64,000 nucleotides of DNA from Eucalyptus grandis (GCF_016545825.1 NC_052619.1:48687090-48751089); one strand, 5' to 3'; shown: positions 23,191 through 35,334, counted from the first letter of the stretch. The notes: generated by a model not told the origin, from the sequence alone. Numbers and translations are program-made.

Positions 23191-26100
23191 TGTGACATCC
23201 CGAAATTCGAGCCCTCTGAGGGATGAGTGAAGGTGAATTTCGTCAATGCATTGTTGGTTGATCTCACTTGGAATTGATCACTCCTGAGATATTGACCTTA
23301 AGGGGAAAGGCTAATGAGGACAGAACTTGTACGACTAAAGGACTCGACCTGGGAAAACGACTTGACTATGAGACTTGTGTGAGGATGATCCTGTAGATAG
23401 GCAGGCCGATTCTAAGGACAACTAGAAGTTGATTTGCGGACATAACATAATGGAACGACATGTGATTCTGTTTACCGTTATCGAACCTACGAATGACCTT
23501 ATGTCGATTCTCAGTAATCGTGTACTTTGAAATAAGAATCTATCCTCCGTAATTTCATGTAGTCAAAGACATCCATGCGTCGAGATGTCTTGAACGTGAT
23601 TTGGCACGAGTTGGTCACGCGTGAATCCTCACAGCCACCCGTCAATCTGAGTTGTCACCGGAATGGCATTTGGCGAAATTGACATAGCAAGAGAACTTAG
23701 GATTGGACTTCGAATTGTCGGGAATGTCTGCGACGAATTTGGATGAAGCTACATTAAACAGTCGACAGAGTCAGCTAAGCCGAACAATTAGAAAAGGGGT
23801 TTTCGGACTAAGGAAGCAAGCCCGTGAGGACATGGGTCGGGCCAAGCCGTGTGTGGGCCTTAGGCCCAAGTTGGGACAGCCACCAAATGGGCCTAAGTCA
23901 AGCAAATGAGCCCATTGGGCCAAACCAACTATTCATCTTCTAAGCCCATGGGCCAATTCTTGGCCATTTCAAGCCTAACCAATTCCCAAGCCCATTTCTA
24001 TTCATGGCCAAGCCCAATCCTTAGGCCCATCCACCAATTTTAGCCCAATGACAGATTGGTAAATTGGTACAAGGTGAAATGACTATTTTGCCCCCAACTG
24101 TGTGGATAATGGCAAAGGAAGAGAGAGAAGGTGGGGTCAAGGGCATGGGGACTTGAAGTGGCCATTGAATGGCCTTAATGAGGGGTGCTTTCAGCCCTCA
24201 CTTCACTCTCTCTCTCCCCTCATTCGGCTTTCCCTCAACGGAGCTCTCTCTCTCCTCATTTTCCTCTTCTCCAGTTTCTGCTCCAACTGACCCTTCGGTG
24301 AAGAATCGAGTCAAAAGTGGTCTTACCGGATGAATTAGCCAACTAGCCACTTATCACTGTGACCGGAAGAGACAGACCGTTCCAACGAGACTGATTTCGT
24401 CCTGAACAGAGCCGCCGGCCGTCAGGTACGGCCTTTGCAAGCCGCTGGTCGCCGGTCCGTTGGTCCACCTACAGCCTGCATTGTTTTCTCCCATTCCGGT
24501 CCTTCCTTTGCCCATCCCAACCTCCAGCAAGACCCTAAGACCCCCTGGCGCCGCCTATGTCCGGCCACCCCCTTCGCCGGAGCTCCGGCCAAGCTGTTCA
24601 ACTTGTTTTCTCCTCCAGCAGGGCTGTTTTTCAGTGTTTTCAGTGGGAATCCGAGCTGTGGTTGCTATGTTGAGCTTGGGACCACCTTGGATCATTGTTG
24701 TTGAGGTCCCGGTGCGTAGCCACCATCGTCGCCGCCGCGTCGGTGCCTCCGGCCCGCTTAATGGGTGAGTTTAGCTCATAATCCTTCAATTAGTGCCTAA
24801 ACTTGCTTAGGGTTGGTTTAGTTAGATTTAATTCTAGTTTAAGTAATTTAATTAAGTTGTATTAGCCTTAAGATAGGTGGTTAAATGGATGGATTAGATT
24901 AGTTTATCTTAATCTTGCTTTATTTGCTTAACTGTGCTTATGTGTTTAATTAAGCTTGTTTTGCTCAATTAATTGTTTGAATTGTTTGAATTAATGTTTT
25001 GTTTAATTTCTGAGTTTAATTTATTATTGATTTAATTGTGGAATTCACTGTTCACGCACACTGTTCACAAAACACTATTCACAAAATATTGTTCATGCGC
25101 ATTGTTCACCCGAGAATGAAAAATTGTCTAAATTAATGTATTTTAATCCTATGAAGTAAATGGATGTGTAAATGCATGGGCATCTGCATGAATTAATTGT
25201 TGGATTGTGAAATTGAGTGGTGATTGTGAATATATGGTTTTTATTCCGAAAATCCAGGGTGTCGGGTTTTAATACCAAAAGTGGTTTTAATGACTATATC
25301 AAACCATGGGATTTCAAAAAGGAAGAGTATCACTTTTCAAGATTCGAATTGACCGTGTACTCACACACGCCTATTTTCTCAAATGTTTTTAATACGAATA
25401 AAATAGGCCAAGATCATCATTTTAATGGAGACATTTGAGTGCAATGCATGGTATCCTAGGCCGAGATTGATTGGTCGTGTGTTGGTTTAAGAGAAACTGT
25501 CTCGAGCTTTTAAGCCGGACGTTACTAAATCCCACTTTCGGGTTACCCATGCATTAGGGTAGCGGGTCGCAGTAGATTCTGGACCTATGCCCCTTTGAGG
25601 AAGCCGTCTATTAAAATATAGACATCGTCGTGCTCAATGGTGATGAGACGAAGCCTGGCTACACTAGAAGACACCGAACTAAAGAGTAGGTGACTCGGGT
25701 CGCAGTAGATTTTGGACCTACGCCCCTTCGGGGAAGCTGTCTATTAAGATATATACGATGTCGTGCTCAATGGTGGTGAAATGTGACGCCTGGCTATGCC
25801 AGAAGGACAGTTCGACAGTGCCTTGAGTGGCTTAATTAACAAGTGGAATGCATGATTGTTCGAGTTGATTGGATTGAGACCCCTATGATTAATTGAGTGG
25901 ATAAGGCATTTCAATTGTTGTATGCATTGAGTATATGCATTGTGTTTCTGAACTGTGATAATGTGTAAGAATGCATGAGAATCATGGCATCTGTGATTTC
26001 GGTCATACATGAGTTAAGCACATTGTTTATGGCACGCACGCATGAATCGATAACGTACAGGGTGTGGCAATGGCTAGGTGAGATCGCTTGTGATGTGATT

Positions 26101-26633
26101 CATATGTGATTGATGAAATGTATAATCTAATGGCCATGTGCATTGTGTGTATCGTGCTAAATTATAACGTGCAGGGTATGGCATACCAAGTAAGGTTGTA
26201 TGCGAATTGACTATTGGTTGTTGCTTGTGGTGGGGTAGTTCTGGATAGATACCTAGAGTTGAGTTGGTGTACTAACCGGGGCTTAGGGGTAGAACTCGCT
26301 GAGATTTATATCTCACTGGTTATTGAATAACCATTTTCAGGTCCCTAGTGTGAAGGATCAGGAGCTTGAAGTGGAAGGGTCAAGAGCATAGGTGACTCAA
26401 TAGTTTTTTATGAGACTGACCTTTTGTATAAGCTTGAGGTGATTAAGAATGTGTATTTTGATTTGGAAATTATTGTCCTGCTTTTCTATCCCATGTTTGT
26501 TGAGGTCAGGGGATTAGTAATTCGCTTCCGCATGTGCAATAAAACTGAAGGGTCGGCGACGAGACTTGGGAACGTTGCAAAATTCTATCGACCACCAAGG
26601 GATGTGCGGGTGCTCGAGGTTCGGGGTGTGACA
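23191..26633 (+). repeat. E2 3' LTR
   Basis: This is a full-length LTR of 3443 bp, TGTGACATCC to GGGGTGTGACA, uninterrupted. It shows the state of the E2 LTR before S2 entered the 5' copy. An extra short direct repeat (a CACTGTTCAC-like unit, three or four times) occurs at 25050-25105 and is shorter in the 5' LTR. Confidence 0.9.
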
Positions 26634-26638
26634 TAGGC

Positions 26639-28678
26639 CCTCTAACGAAATTAACTAGGAAAAATGTAAGATTTGAATGGGATGGAGAATGTGAAAGGAG
26701 TTTTCAGGAACTCAAGAGAAAATTGACTACGGCTCCGATCTTAACTATACCTTCTGGATCTGATGGGTTTACGGTATGTAGTGATGTGTCTCACAAAGGA
26801 TTGGGATGAGTTATGATGCAGCATGGCAAGGTCATAGCCTATGCATCGAGACAGTTGAAACCTCATGAATTGAATTACCCAACTCATGACTTAGAATTGG
26901 TAGCTATAATTTTTGCTTTGAAAATTTGGAGACATTATCTATATGGAGAAAAGTTCAAAATCTATACAGATCATAAGAGCTTGAATTACTTGTTTTCACA
27001 AAAGGAACTAAACATGAGGCAGAGGAGGTGGATGGAGTTGTTAAAAGATTATGATTGTGAAATACGGTACCATCCAATAAAGGCAAATAAGGTGGCAAAT
27101 GCTCTTAGTCGTAAGTCGGCTATGGATATGGCTAGTGTGAGAATAACATAATGGAATTTGTTGAAGTCAGTAGCAGACTCAGAGATTAAATTGGAAGTAG
27201 ATCACCCTACCGTCATGCTTACTGCATTAATGATTGAACCCGAAATAATTCAGAGAATTAAGGTTTTGCAAGAATCTGGCCCGGAAATAGTGAAAGTATG
27301 AAATGTTGTGTCTTTAGGAAAAAGACCAGAATTTCAAGTCTCTGAAGATGGAATGGTAAGATGTCAGGGACGACTCTGTGTTCTCGACAATGAGGAAGTG
27401 AAGAGAGAAATCCTATCGGAAGCACATAGGAGTAATTATAGTATTCATCCAGGTAGTACAAAGATGTATAGGAATTTATGCCAACAGTATTGGTGGAATG
27501 GCATGAAAATGGATGTAGCTAAACATGTCTCTCAATGTTTAACATGTCAGCAAGTGAAAGCGGAACATCGCAAACCCGCAGGACTGTTGAGACCATTAGA
27601 AATACCAGAGTGGAAATGGGATCATGTAACAATGGATTTTGTACAAGGATTACCAAGGACATCAAGTGGCCACAACTCTATTTGGGTAATAGTGGATCGT
27701 CTGACTAAGTCCGCTCATTTCCTAGTAGTCCGCATAGACTATCCAATGGATAAATATGCTGAGATATATGTAAGCCAGGTAGTACGCTTACATGGTGTTC
27801 CAGTGACTATCAATTTCGATCGAGATCCAAGATTTACTTCAAACTTTTGGCGAAGTCTTCAAACCGCATTAGGGACTGAGCTTCAGTTTAGTACTGCTTT
27901 TCATCCACAGATCGATGGACAAATTGAAAGAGTGATTCAGACATTAGAGGACATGTTAAGAGCTTACGTAATTGATTTTAAAGGAAGTTGGGATGAAAGA
28001 TTACATTTGGTGGAATTCGCCTATAATAATAGTTTTCAGAAAAGTATAGGTATGGCTCCCTATGAAGCATTGTATGGAAGGAGATGTAGGACCCCTGTCT
28101 GTTGGAACGAAATAGGTGAAAGGAAACTGATAGGACTTGAGTTGGTACAAGTTACTACAGAGGCTGTTGAGATCCTAAGGAAAAGACGTAAGACAGCCCA
28201 AAGCCGATAAAAAGACTATGTAGATAGGCGTATAAGGCCTTTGGAGTTTAATGTAGGAGACCATGTATTCCTTAAAGTATCTCCGATGAAAGGAATATCA
28301 CGATTTAGAATAAAGGGGAAGTTAAATCCTAGATTTGTTGGACCTTTTGAGATACTTGAAAGAATAGGAGACGTAGCTTATCGGCTAGCATTACCTCCTA
28401 AGTTGGGAAATTTGCACAATGTGTTCCATGTGTCGATTCTGAGGAAGTACCAGCTGGATCCTGGACACATACTCGATCATGAAGCCATTAAAGTGGATGA
28501 GAAAGTGAGATACATAGAAGAGCCAGTACAAGTGTTGGATCGGAAGGAGCAAATTCTTCGAACGAAGAAAATTCCTCTAGTTAAGGTGTTATGGCGACAT
28601 CATGACATGGAAGAGGCTACATGGGAAAGTGAAAAAGAAATAAAGGAAAAGTACCCTCATTTGTTTAATGAGACTTGA
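26639..28678 (+). pseudogene. E1 RNase H, integrase and chromodomain-like tail
   Basis: This continues E1 pol after E2. RNase H text includes [20 protein letters not shown] and [11 protein letters not shown], with a TGA at 26807-26809. Integrase (27308-28210) has the zinc-binding H..H..CLTC, and the DDE residues fall in VTMDFVQGLP, NFDRDPRFTS and GQIERVIQTLE. The C-terminal frame 28241-28678 has GDHVFLKVSP, RFVGPFEILERIG and a chromodomain-like LVKVLWRHHDMEEATWESE before a natural stop. Stops near 27149, 27300 and 28208 split the frame. Confidence 0.9.
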
Positions 28679-28702
28679 GTGATATCCAATTTTGAAGATG
28701 AA

Positions 28703-28723
28703 ATTCTCTAAGGAGGAGAGAAT
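28703..28723 (+). other. E1 polypurine tract
   Basis: The purine-rich AAGGAGGAGAGAAT lies immediately before the 3' LTR start TGTGGCATCC at 28724. Confidence 0.75.
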
Positions 28724-31700
28724 TGTGGCATCCGAAAATTCCAACGACCCTTAAATATGCAACGGCCACATTTTCTTTTATCTATTGGACCGACCAACCA
28801 TGCAACAAGAGAAGTCTTTGGACTTTGATCAATTGATGGAATTCGACCATGCATGAGGAACACGCATGCCGAATTTAAGAATAAAATTATGAGAAATTGG
28901 ACCGTGCATGAGGACCATGCACGTCTTTTCTTTGTGTGATTCGGCAAGTGAGGAAATGAATTTTTATCACCATGCCGCTCGGTCAAATACTTTCTCCATG
29001 CAAGAACTTCAGTTATGCACTTGTACATGAAGCAAATCGATTATGAGAATTTAAATTGATTCCTTTGGAAAACAAAATGCTTCATATTTGTGCAGAAATT
29101 ATGGGCTTATATCTGAAGATTATGGGCCATTTAATTTGGATCTTTTGGCTACAATTTTAAGGCCCAAATAGCCCAAGAAGCCCCCTTGATTGTCGACTAA
29201 TCAAGTCAACAATTCTCAACTTTTTCCCAAGTGTTGACCGAGAGGAGCTCAGCAACAGCCACGTTGCTCTCCATTTAGGTGGCCAACACGGAAGGAGAAA
29301 TCAAGCAGGGGAAGCCACGCACACCCCAGCTGTCTCTCGACCGAACATCCACCGGAAAACACCTGCATGCAGTAATTAGATTAATTAAAGAATTGAAAGA
29401 GCAAAGTGCTCATGTGATTGAGAGAGAGGAGAGAGAGTGAACCGAGTAGAACCAAGAGCAAAGAGAGAGAGAGTGAGCGATCGAGAGGGCCGTGAGCAAG
29501 AGTGAGCAGTAAGCGGTCCGAGCGAGTGAGGGCAGATAAGGAAGGCCGCCCTCCGCCCGTGCCCGTGATTGAGCTGCTGCCACCGTCGTCGCCGCCGTTC
29601 TTCGTCGCTGTTGAGTCACGCACGAGGCCCCGAGCTTCCTGTTTCGTTTGCTGTCAAGCTAAGGAACTAGAGGCAAGTAGAAGTTTATTGATCTATGTTG
29701 TGCATGCTCCAATTATCTGGTGAAATGCTGGTAGATGTGAGAAAATGCAGAATTGGGAGTTGCATAGGGATTTTTGGATGATTGAGATGAAGTTAGATTG
29801 GGAGATTGAGTAAAAACAGAGTTTTTTTTTAGTAGTTTCGGTTATTGGCTGAAATAAGAATTGAAAAGTCTAACTAAAGTGGGTTCTTGAAGTGAGGTAG
29901 TTATAATGTGGTGTGATATACTTGTAAAGGTTTGTTTATAGACGTTGGATGCTGGGATTCAATGAATAGAAATAGTTCTCTTTGGATTAGCAAACTGTTT
30001 TCGCAGAAAACAGCATGACCTTTGGTGATTTCATGAATTTTCTGTAATTATCTAGCCGGAATTAGACTTCGAACCCTCAATAAAAGTTGTAGGGCATATA
30101 TTTAGGAATAACATATCAAAATTTGAGAATAAATGGACAAGGTTTGGTCGGTAAAACGATTTTCCTTGTAAATGTTATCTGGAAGCTATTACAGAATGTC
30201 AGTAAAGAGTATAGCGATTACTGCTCTTGATATACAGTAAATATGACTTACTGTTCTTCATGAAACTTTTTTATTTAGGTCTTTTTTATAACATATCAAA
30301 ATTTCATAATTTTCTGAGTTCATTTCGGGGTTATTTCGAAATTGTTACAAAAACTGTGCGTTGTAATAATCGAGCTGTTTTGTTCCGAATTTACTCAAAT
30401 TGTCCCAAAGGTGAATGCATCTTGAGTTGTTCTTTGGCATGATGATATTTGCATTCAGCATATCATGCAATATTGAGATCTGATGAGACTCAAGAGACAT
30501 TCTATCATTGCATTAAAAGGTGTTTTTGGAAATTAAGATGCTAATTGTTGCCGTTGGACCCTCGGGTCAACGATGCCCCGGGATTCGGAATGCCCAAAGG
30601 ATTGAATGAGTCGATGCCTTGTGGATGCCCGGTGGCCCTGTGTGGCTGAATGCCGGAGGTTTTTCCCCGGGAACTTCGAGATGCCCAGTTGTATGCTTGT
30701 CGGTACGTAAATCCGGATGGCCGGGGTAACCATTTTCATGGAGAGCCCTTGAGGTTCCTCATGATACCAGGTGCGGTGTGAGATGCCTGGAGGCATGACC
30801 CGCTTCAGATGCCCAGTGGCCCTAAGTGGCTGAATGCCAGAGGCTTTCGTGACGCCAGGGTGGGTGCGAAATCCCAGAATGACGCAAACATTGGTCCTTT
30901 GGGGGGATAAAACTGTGGCATCCCAAAATTTCATGGCAATTTCTAGAGGCATTACAACCTATGGAAAGGTGATAGAAGTACCCTTAAGTTGTATTGTAGC
31001 CATTTAATCCATAATTTGCAATAAGATTCATGGCCAAGCTTTTAATGGATAATTATTTGATAGGAAAGAAAATTCTATCATTGGCCATGTATTTTAGAAA
31101 TTTGAATTTATTGATTTATGATTTCAAGTTTTATGGCCATATGAAATTGTAATTTAGTATTTATATAAGTGGGATTTAAGGTAAACTATTAAAAGTAAAC
31201 ATGGACTTATTTAAGAAAATTTTGGGCCATTTAAGTTTGGACTTTAGGCCCAAGAGTGTTGAGCCTAAAGTGGGCCAAAAGGCCGGCCCATGAAGCCCCA
31301 TTGGGCCGTCGACCAAGGTTGGCCCCAAGCCTAGCCAGATAGAGCCCATCTTGCATGGCAATTACCAAGTGTCCTTTCCTAGTAGCCAAGTGTAGCAAGC
31401 CATGCAAAATCAAATGATGGCTAATGATGAAGGGAAGGATAAAGAGGAAGAGGGGGCGGATTAAGCGAGGAAAGGGAGAGAAAGAGAGGGGGGTCGCACG
31501 AGAGAAAGAGAAAGGGAGAGAGAGTGGTCGTCCGAGAGAAAGAGAGCGAGCGTGCAAGAGAAGAAGAGGAATAAGGAGGAGCTCGTTCGCCGCCTTGCCC
31601 GCCATTTTTGTCGCTCTTTTTGTGCTTAAATTCGAGGCAAATAGAGTCTTAAAACCTACCCTTTGCTTGCTGTGATATGTGTAGAAAATGGTGAATTTCG

Positions 31701-31749
31701 GTTGTGGTGGAAGTGATGAAATTTCGGAGCTTTGGGGAGAGATTTGTTA

Positions 31750-32680
31750 GCCTAGCATGCTGTTTTCTGGAAAAACTAGTCCGACCCTTCATGAGTTTGT
31801 GAGCTGCATGCGACTATTTAGTTGGAAAATCACTTTTATCTCTTAATAAAAGTTGTAGAGAACATCTTGAGAAGTAACATACTAAAATTTGAGATAAAAC
31901 GGACAAATATTGCTTGGTGAAACGATTTTCCTTTGGAGAAATTAGATCTGGAATTTGTTGTGCTGACCTTTAGTGATTTCGTGGACTGTAAAGTAGCTTT
32001 CTTGTGAAAATATCACTTTTATTTCTCAATGAAAGTTGTAGTGGACTTCTTGAGGTAGAACATATCAAAAATTTAGAGGAAATGAACAAAAATAGGTCGG
32101 TGAAATCGTTGTTCTTTGAAGAAACTGGATCTGGGGAAAGCGCTACCTCGACCTAGTATGATTCCGTGATTTTTATAAAATCATACAGTTAAAATTTGAT
32201 CGTGTGTCCTTAATAAAAGTTGTAGTTAATATTCTGAGTAATAACATACTGAAAATTTAGAATAAACGGACATATTTAGGTCGGTGAAACGAGTTTCCTT
32301 TGAAAAAAGATAATCTGGAAAAAATGACACCGAGAACGGGGGGAAATAATAGTCTATATCTATTAATCTAGAACGATTTGGGTTTCGATTTCTTCATGAT
32401 ATAATTACCTTTAGGAATTTTATATAACATATCAAAATTTCAGAATTTTTGGAGTTCATTTTGGTATTTAATTTAAATTACTTCCTAAACTGTGCAAGCT
32501 GAAATGTTGAAATTTTGGAAACTGTGATGCATGGACCGTACTGTTTTGTGTGAGATTCTTTTGGTATGGTGTTTTTCATGAGATATCTGCCTTTAGGTCT
32601 CGTCTATAATGTGTCAAGTTTTCAGAATTTATTAATACCATTTGTTAATTTTTCTAGAGTTTTAACTAAAGGAGTGCATT
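31750..32680 (+). repeat. Degenerate ~180 bp tandem units inside S1
   Basis: A block containing AATAAAAGTTGTAG, then AACATACTAAAATTT, then GGTGAAACGATTTTCC recurs near 31845, 32026 and 32208. It decays further near 32390 and 32590. Related blocks occur in the E1 LTR (6730-7180, 29990-30440) and S2 (14690-15080). Confidence 0.55.
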
Positions 32681-33238
32681 CTGTTTTATCCGAAAATTGA
32701 TGCGTTTTCAAAAATAAATGAACTTTTCCATGTGATGTAATGCTTTGAGTGGTTGATTTTGCTGCATATGTGATGACATATGGCATGTTATATGGCATCA
32801 AAATCTGGTTGAGACCCTTGATCTTGTTGCATCAAATGCCATGTTGAAATTGAGATACATGTGTGAATATAAATTGAGATAATAACGAGACCGTCGGAGG
32901 TGTGAGCCGACGATGCCCCGGGAGTGTCGGGATGCCCAGAGTGTGTGTGCCAGATGCCCGGAGTGTGTGTGCCGGATGCCCCAGGAGTGTTGGGATGCCC
33001 GGAGTGTGTGTGCCGGGGGGATTCCTCGTGATGCTAGTTGAGGTACGAGATGCCCGTAGTGTGTGTGCCGGATGCCCAGAGGTGTGTGCTGGAGGCTCCT
33101 CGCGATGCCGGGTTGGATGCGAGCGATAAATTGAGGGATGCAAACATTGGTCCCTGGGAAGAAAATGATGTGATCTATTTGAAATATAAAGATCGAGAAT
33201 TGAATCATGCGCGTGGATGTGTGCATATGGCATGGTGA

Positions 33239-33540
33239 TATATGCATGGCTGTTCGATGATGAGCACATGGTGGGATATGCATGTTGCATAATGATGTAT
33301 GCGTGGCCGTTTAATGATGAGTGCATGGTGGAATATGCACGTTGCATAATGATATATGCATGGCTGTTTAATGATGAGTGCATGGTGGAATATGCACGTT
33401 GCATAATGATATATGCATGGTTGTTTAATGATGAGTGCATGGTGGGATATGCACATTGCACAACGACATTTGCATGGCTGCTTGATGATATAAGTATAAG
33501 TGCGTGGTGAATTATGCATGTCGTATGATGATATATGCAT
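33239..33540 (+). repeat. 57 bp minisatellite in S1 (about 5 units)
   Basis: Units begin at about 33241, 33298, 33355, 33412 and 33470 with TATGCATGGCTGTTTAATG-like text. Because 57 is divisible by three, several frames stay open through the array. This explains the long low-complexity ORFs on both strands. Confidence 0.75.
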
Positions 33541-33666
33541 GATTGATATGTGTCTTATTCATGATACCTTGATTGTTCTGTATTGACGCATTGTGTAGTT
33601 TGGTGGATCTTTACTGCCGAGTGGTTGTACTCACCCCTTTGGGGATTAACATTTCAGATTAGAAAG

Positions 33667-33918
33667 ATGCATCTTTCACCAGTCGTGCGTGGTACCTACT
33701 ATGGCATACCTACTGATGTTGATGTGGAGTGTACAGAGCACATCTGTGTCGGTGCCCCTGGTTTAGTGTTTGTCCGAGTCCGTGTCTTGGTGATGTACGA
33801 TGTGGGTCTTGCTGATGGCCCGGTTATCCAGGAGTTTTTGTCTGTCCATGTCCGGCGTGATAGAGTGATGCTAGGGATGCTACCGCCGCCGCCGCCCAAT
33901 GCACAGGGTTGGGTGTGA
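33667..33918 (+). other. LTR-borne conserved ORF, S1 copy (83 aa)
   Basis: It reads MHLSPVVRGTYYGIP, then FVRVRVLVMYDVGLADG and QEFLSVHVRRDRVM, ending in a proline run and GWV. It is collinear with the E1 LTR ORFs. A matching TTAACATTTCAG lies just upstream. Function unknown. Confidence 0.45.
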
Positions 33919-34667
33919 TGGCACGTATAGCTGGTGGGAGCTGACACTTTTTGGGGATAGCCGACGCTTGTTGATGGAGGTTGTACATGTTTGATGTAGG
34001 GTCGAGTTCTCTTTTGAGTTATAGCCAAGTATAGTTAAAATCTTGGCCTTTTTGCTGTACCGACCCAAAATATCCATCGTGAAAATATAAATAAAAGTGA
34101 CTCGGCTTTGTCTTTTCATTTGGAGCATAGTTGGTGTGCATTGCATTATCGTTATTGGAGTAAGGGATGGTGAGACTCATTTATGCTTCCGTTGATGAGC
34201 TGCGCTGGGACCTGTATATAAAAAAAAAAAAATCTCTATTTAAAAGGTATCATTCTCGTGAAGTTGTAGGAGATCGAGTAATAGATACCTGTGGCGACCT
34301 CAAGCGAATCGGGGTGCCACAAAAACCATTTGAATGATTAAAAATGATGATTATATTAAGTGTGAGTGTGGTCTGGTTATGGGACTAAATTGTGTGGCAT
34401 GGAATAGGACGTGTCATTACAGTTTGGCCCTATGATCGGGACTTGTGTAATCTGGACACGATGCATCTGAATTTTTTGAAATTGCATTTGCCATTGCATT
34501 AAAGAATTTTATGATTTTGATGTATAATGATCCCTTGCCTACCTGATTTTGTCTATCCTGCATGAGTCTAGATATTGACAGTACTGCTTGATATAACTTG
34601 ATGAATCTTTTACTGCTGAGTGGCTGTACTCACCCCGTTTGAGGACTAACATTTCAAATTAGAAGAT

Positions 34668-34919
34668 ATGTCTCTGCTACCAGTCACCCTTGGTATATTT
34701 TACGGTGTCCCCATTGACATTGAGTGCGAGTGTTTGGAGCACCCTCATTCTAAGTTACGAGGGTTGGTTTTTACTCAAGTGCGGGTTCTAGTCATGTATG
34801 ACATCGGTTCACCCGATGGCCTAGTGACTCAGGAGTTTTTGTCAGTACACGTCCATCGTGATGGGATCATGCCGGGGATGTTGCCACCGCCGCCAGCTGA
34901 CGGATTGGGTTGGGTGTGA
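34668..34919 (+). other. LTR-borne conserved ORF, E1 3' LTR copy (83 aa)
   Basis: It is nearly the same as the copy at 8007-8252, but the C-terminus ends PPPPADGLGWV, like the S1 copy (PPPPPNAQGWV). The 5' LTR copy instead ends early at ADGPS. The longer ending is therefore probably ancestral. Confidence 0.45.
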
Positions 34920-35334
34920 CCAAGAGTGACAGATAGCAGATGAATTAAATTTTGGACCACCGACACTGACTGATAGACTTATGTATAGGACTGTATGGAA
35001 AGAAAAGAAAAAGGGAAGTTAGGTTATCTTTTGATATGAAGCCGGGTATAGAAAACCACGGCAAATTTTGATGTACCGACTAGTGTTGTCTATCAGATCT
35101 ATGTAAATAAAGTGTTCGGCTTGACTTATAAAAATGTCTAGTAGGTGTGCATCGTTTCCAATTTTGGGATAGGGAGATGTTGATTTTTCCTTCCGCAATA
35201 TATTTATATACTGCGCAGGGACCGACCTAAAAGATATAAACCCCCAAGATTGATAGACCTTCAGGTCAAGCAAGAGAAAGTTAAGCGAACTGTGGCGACC
35301 CCAACGGATCTGGGGCTGTTCAGGGGATGCCACA

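Larger units (their letters stand above)
12363..26633 (+). mobile_element. E2: second gypsy-type LTR element nested in E1 RT/RNase H
   Basis: The outer ends are TGTGACATCC and GGGGTGTGACA. The flanks are CAAGC (12358-12362) and TAGGC (26634-26638), a TSD with two later substitutions. Removing E2 plus one TSD restores the E1 reading FSRLASPLTK. LTRs are about 3.4 kb. The internal part is only 3.8 kb and heavily decayed. It carries a PBS, gag remnants with a zinc knuckle, disordered pol pieces, a SINE-like insert and a polypurine tract. Confidence 0.9.
30914..34321 (+). mobile_element. S1: solo LTR (3.4 kb) with TSD AAAAC
   Basis: It starts TGTGGCATCCC and ends GGGGTGCCACA. AAAAC lies at 30909-30913 and 34322-34326, and the 5' LTR of E1 shows the empty site (ATAAAACCGTTTG). 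The overall plan is like the E1 LTR but the sequence is well diverged. It carries repeated AACGATTTTCC blocks, a GATGCC-rich segment (32910-33120), a 57 bp tandem repeat and the conserved ORF. No internal domain is present. Confidence 0.92.
5513..35334 (+). mobile_element. E1: Ty3/gypsy chromovirus-like LTR retrotransposon (nested, decayed)
   Basis: The order is 5' LTR, tRNA primer site, gag, protease, reverse transcriptase, RNase H, integrase, chromodomain-like tail, polypurine tract and 3' LTR, all on the plus strand. This is the gypsy (RT before INT) arrangement. The tail and the LTRs of about 3.2 kb suggest the Tekay/Del group of chromoviruses (inference). The coding part is split by a copia-type solo LTR at 10316 and by E2 at 12363, and the 3' LTR is split by S1 at 30914. 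Several in-frame stops (for example 9671-9673 and 26807-26809) show it is no longer autonomous. It lies in the last exon of CuAO copy 2. Confidence 0.9.
28724..35334 (+). repeat. E1 3' LTR, split by solo LTR S1
   Basis: The segments 28724-30913 and 34327-35334 together give about 3.2 kb, starting TGTGGCATCC and ending ATGCCACA. They match the 5' LTR with scattered substitutions. The right flank begins TATAG inside CuAO copy 2 coding sequence. Confidence 0.9.

Noticed and set aside
16874..24290. Same 62-codon ORF at 16874-17062 and 24102-24290 as a conserved gene
   Set aside because: Both are the same place in the two LTRs of one element, so similarity comes from LTR identity, not selection.
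32798..33540. Histidine/tyrosine-rich ORFs of 111-209 codons
   Set aside because: They are translations of the 57 bp minisatellite and the GATGCC-rich segment.
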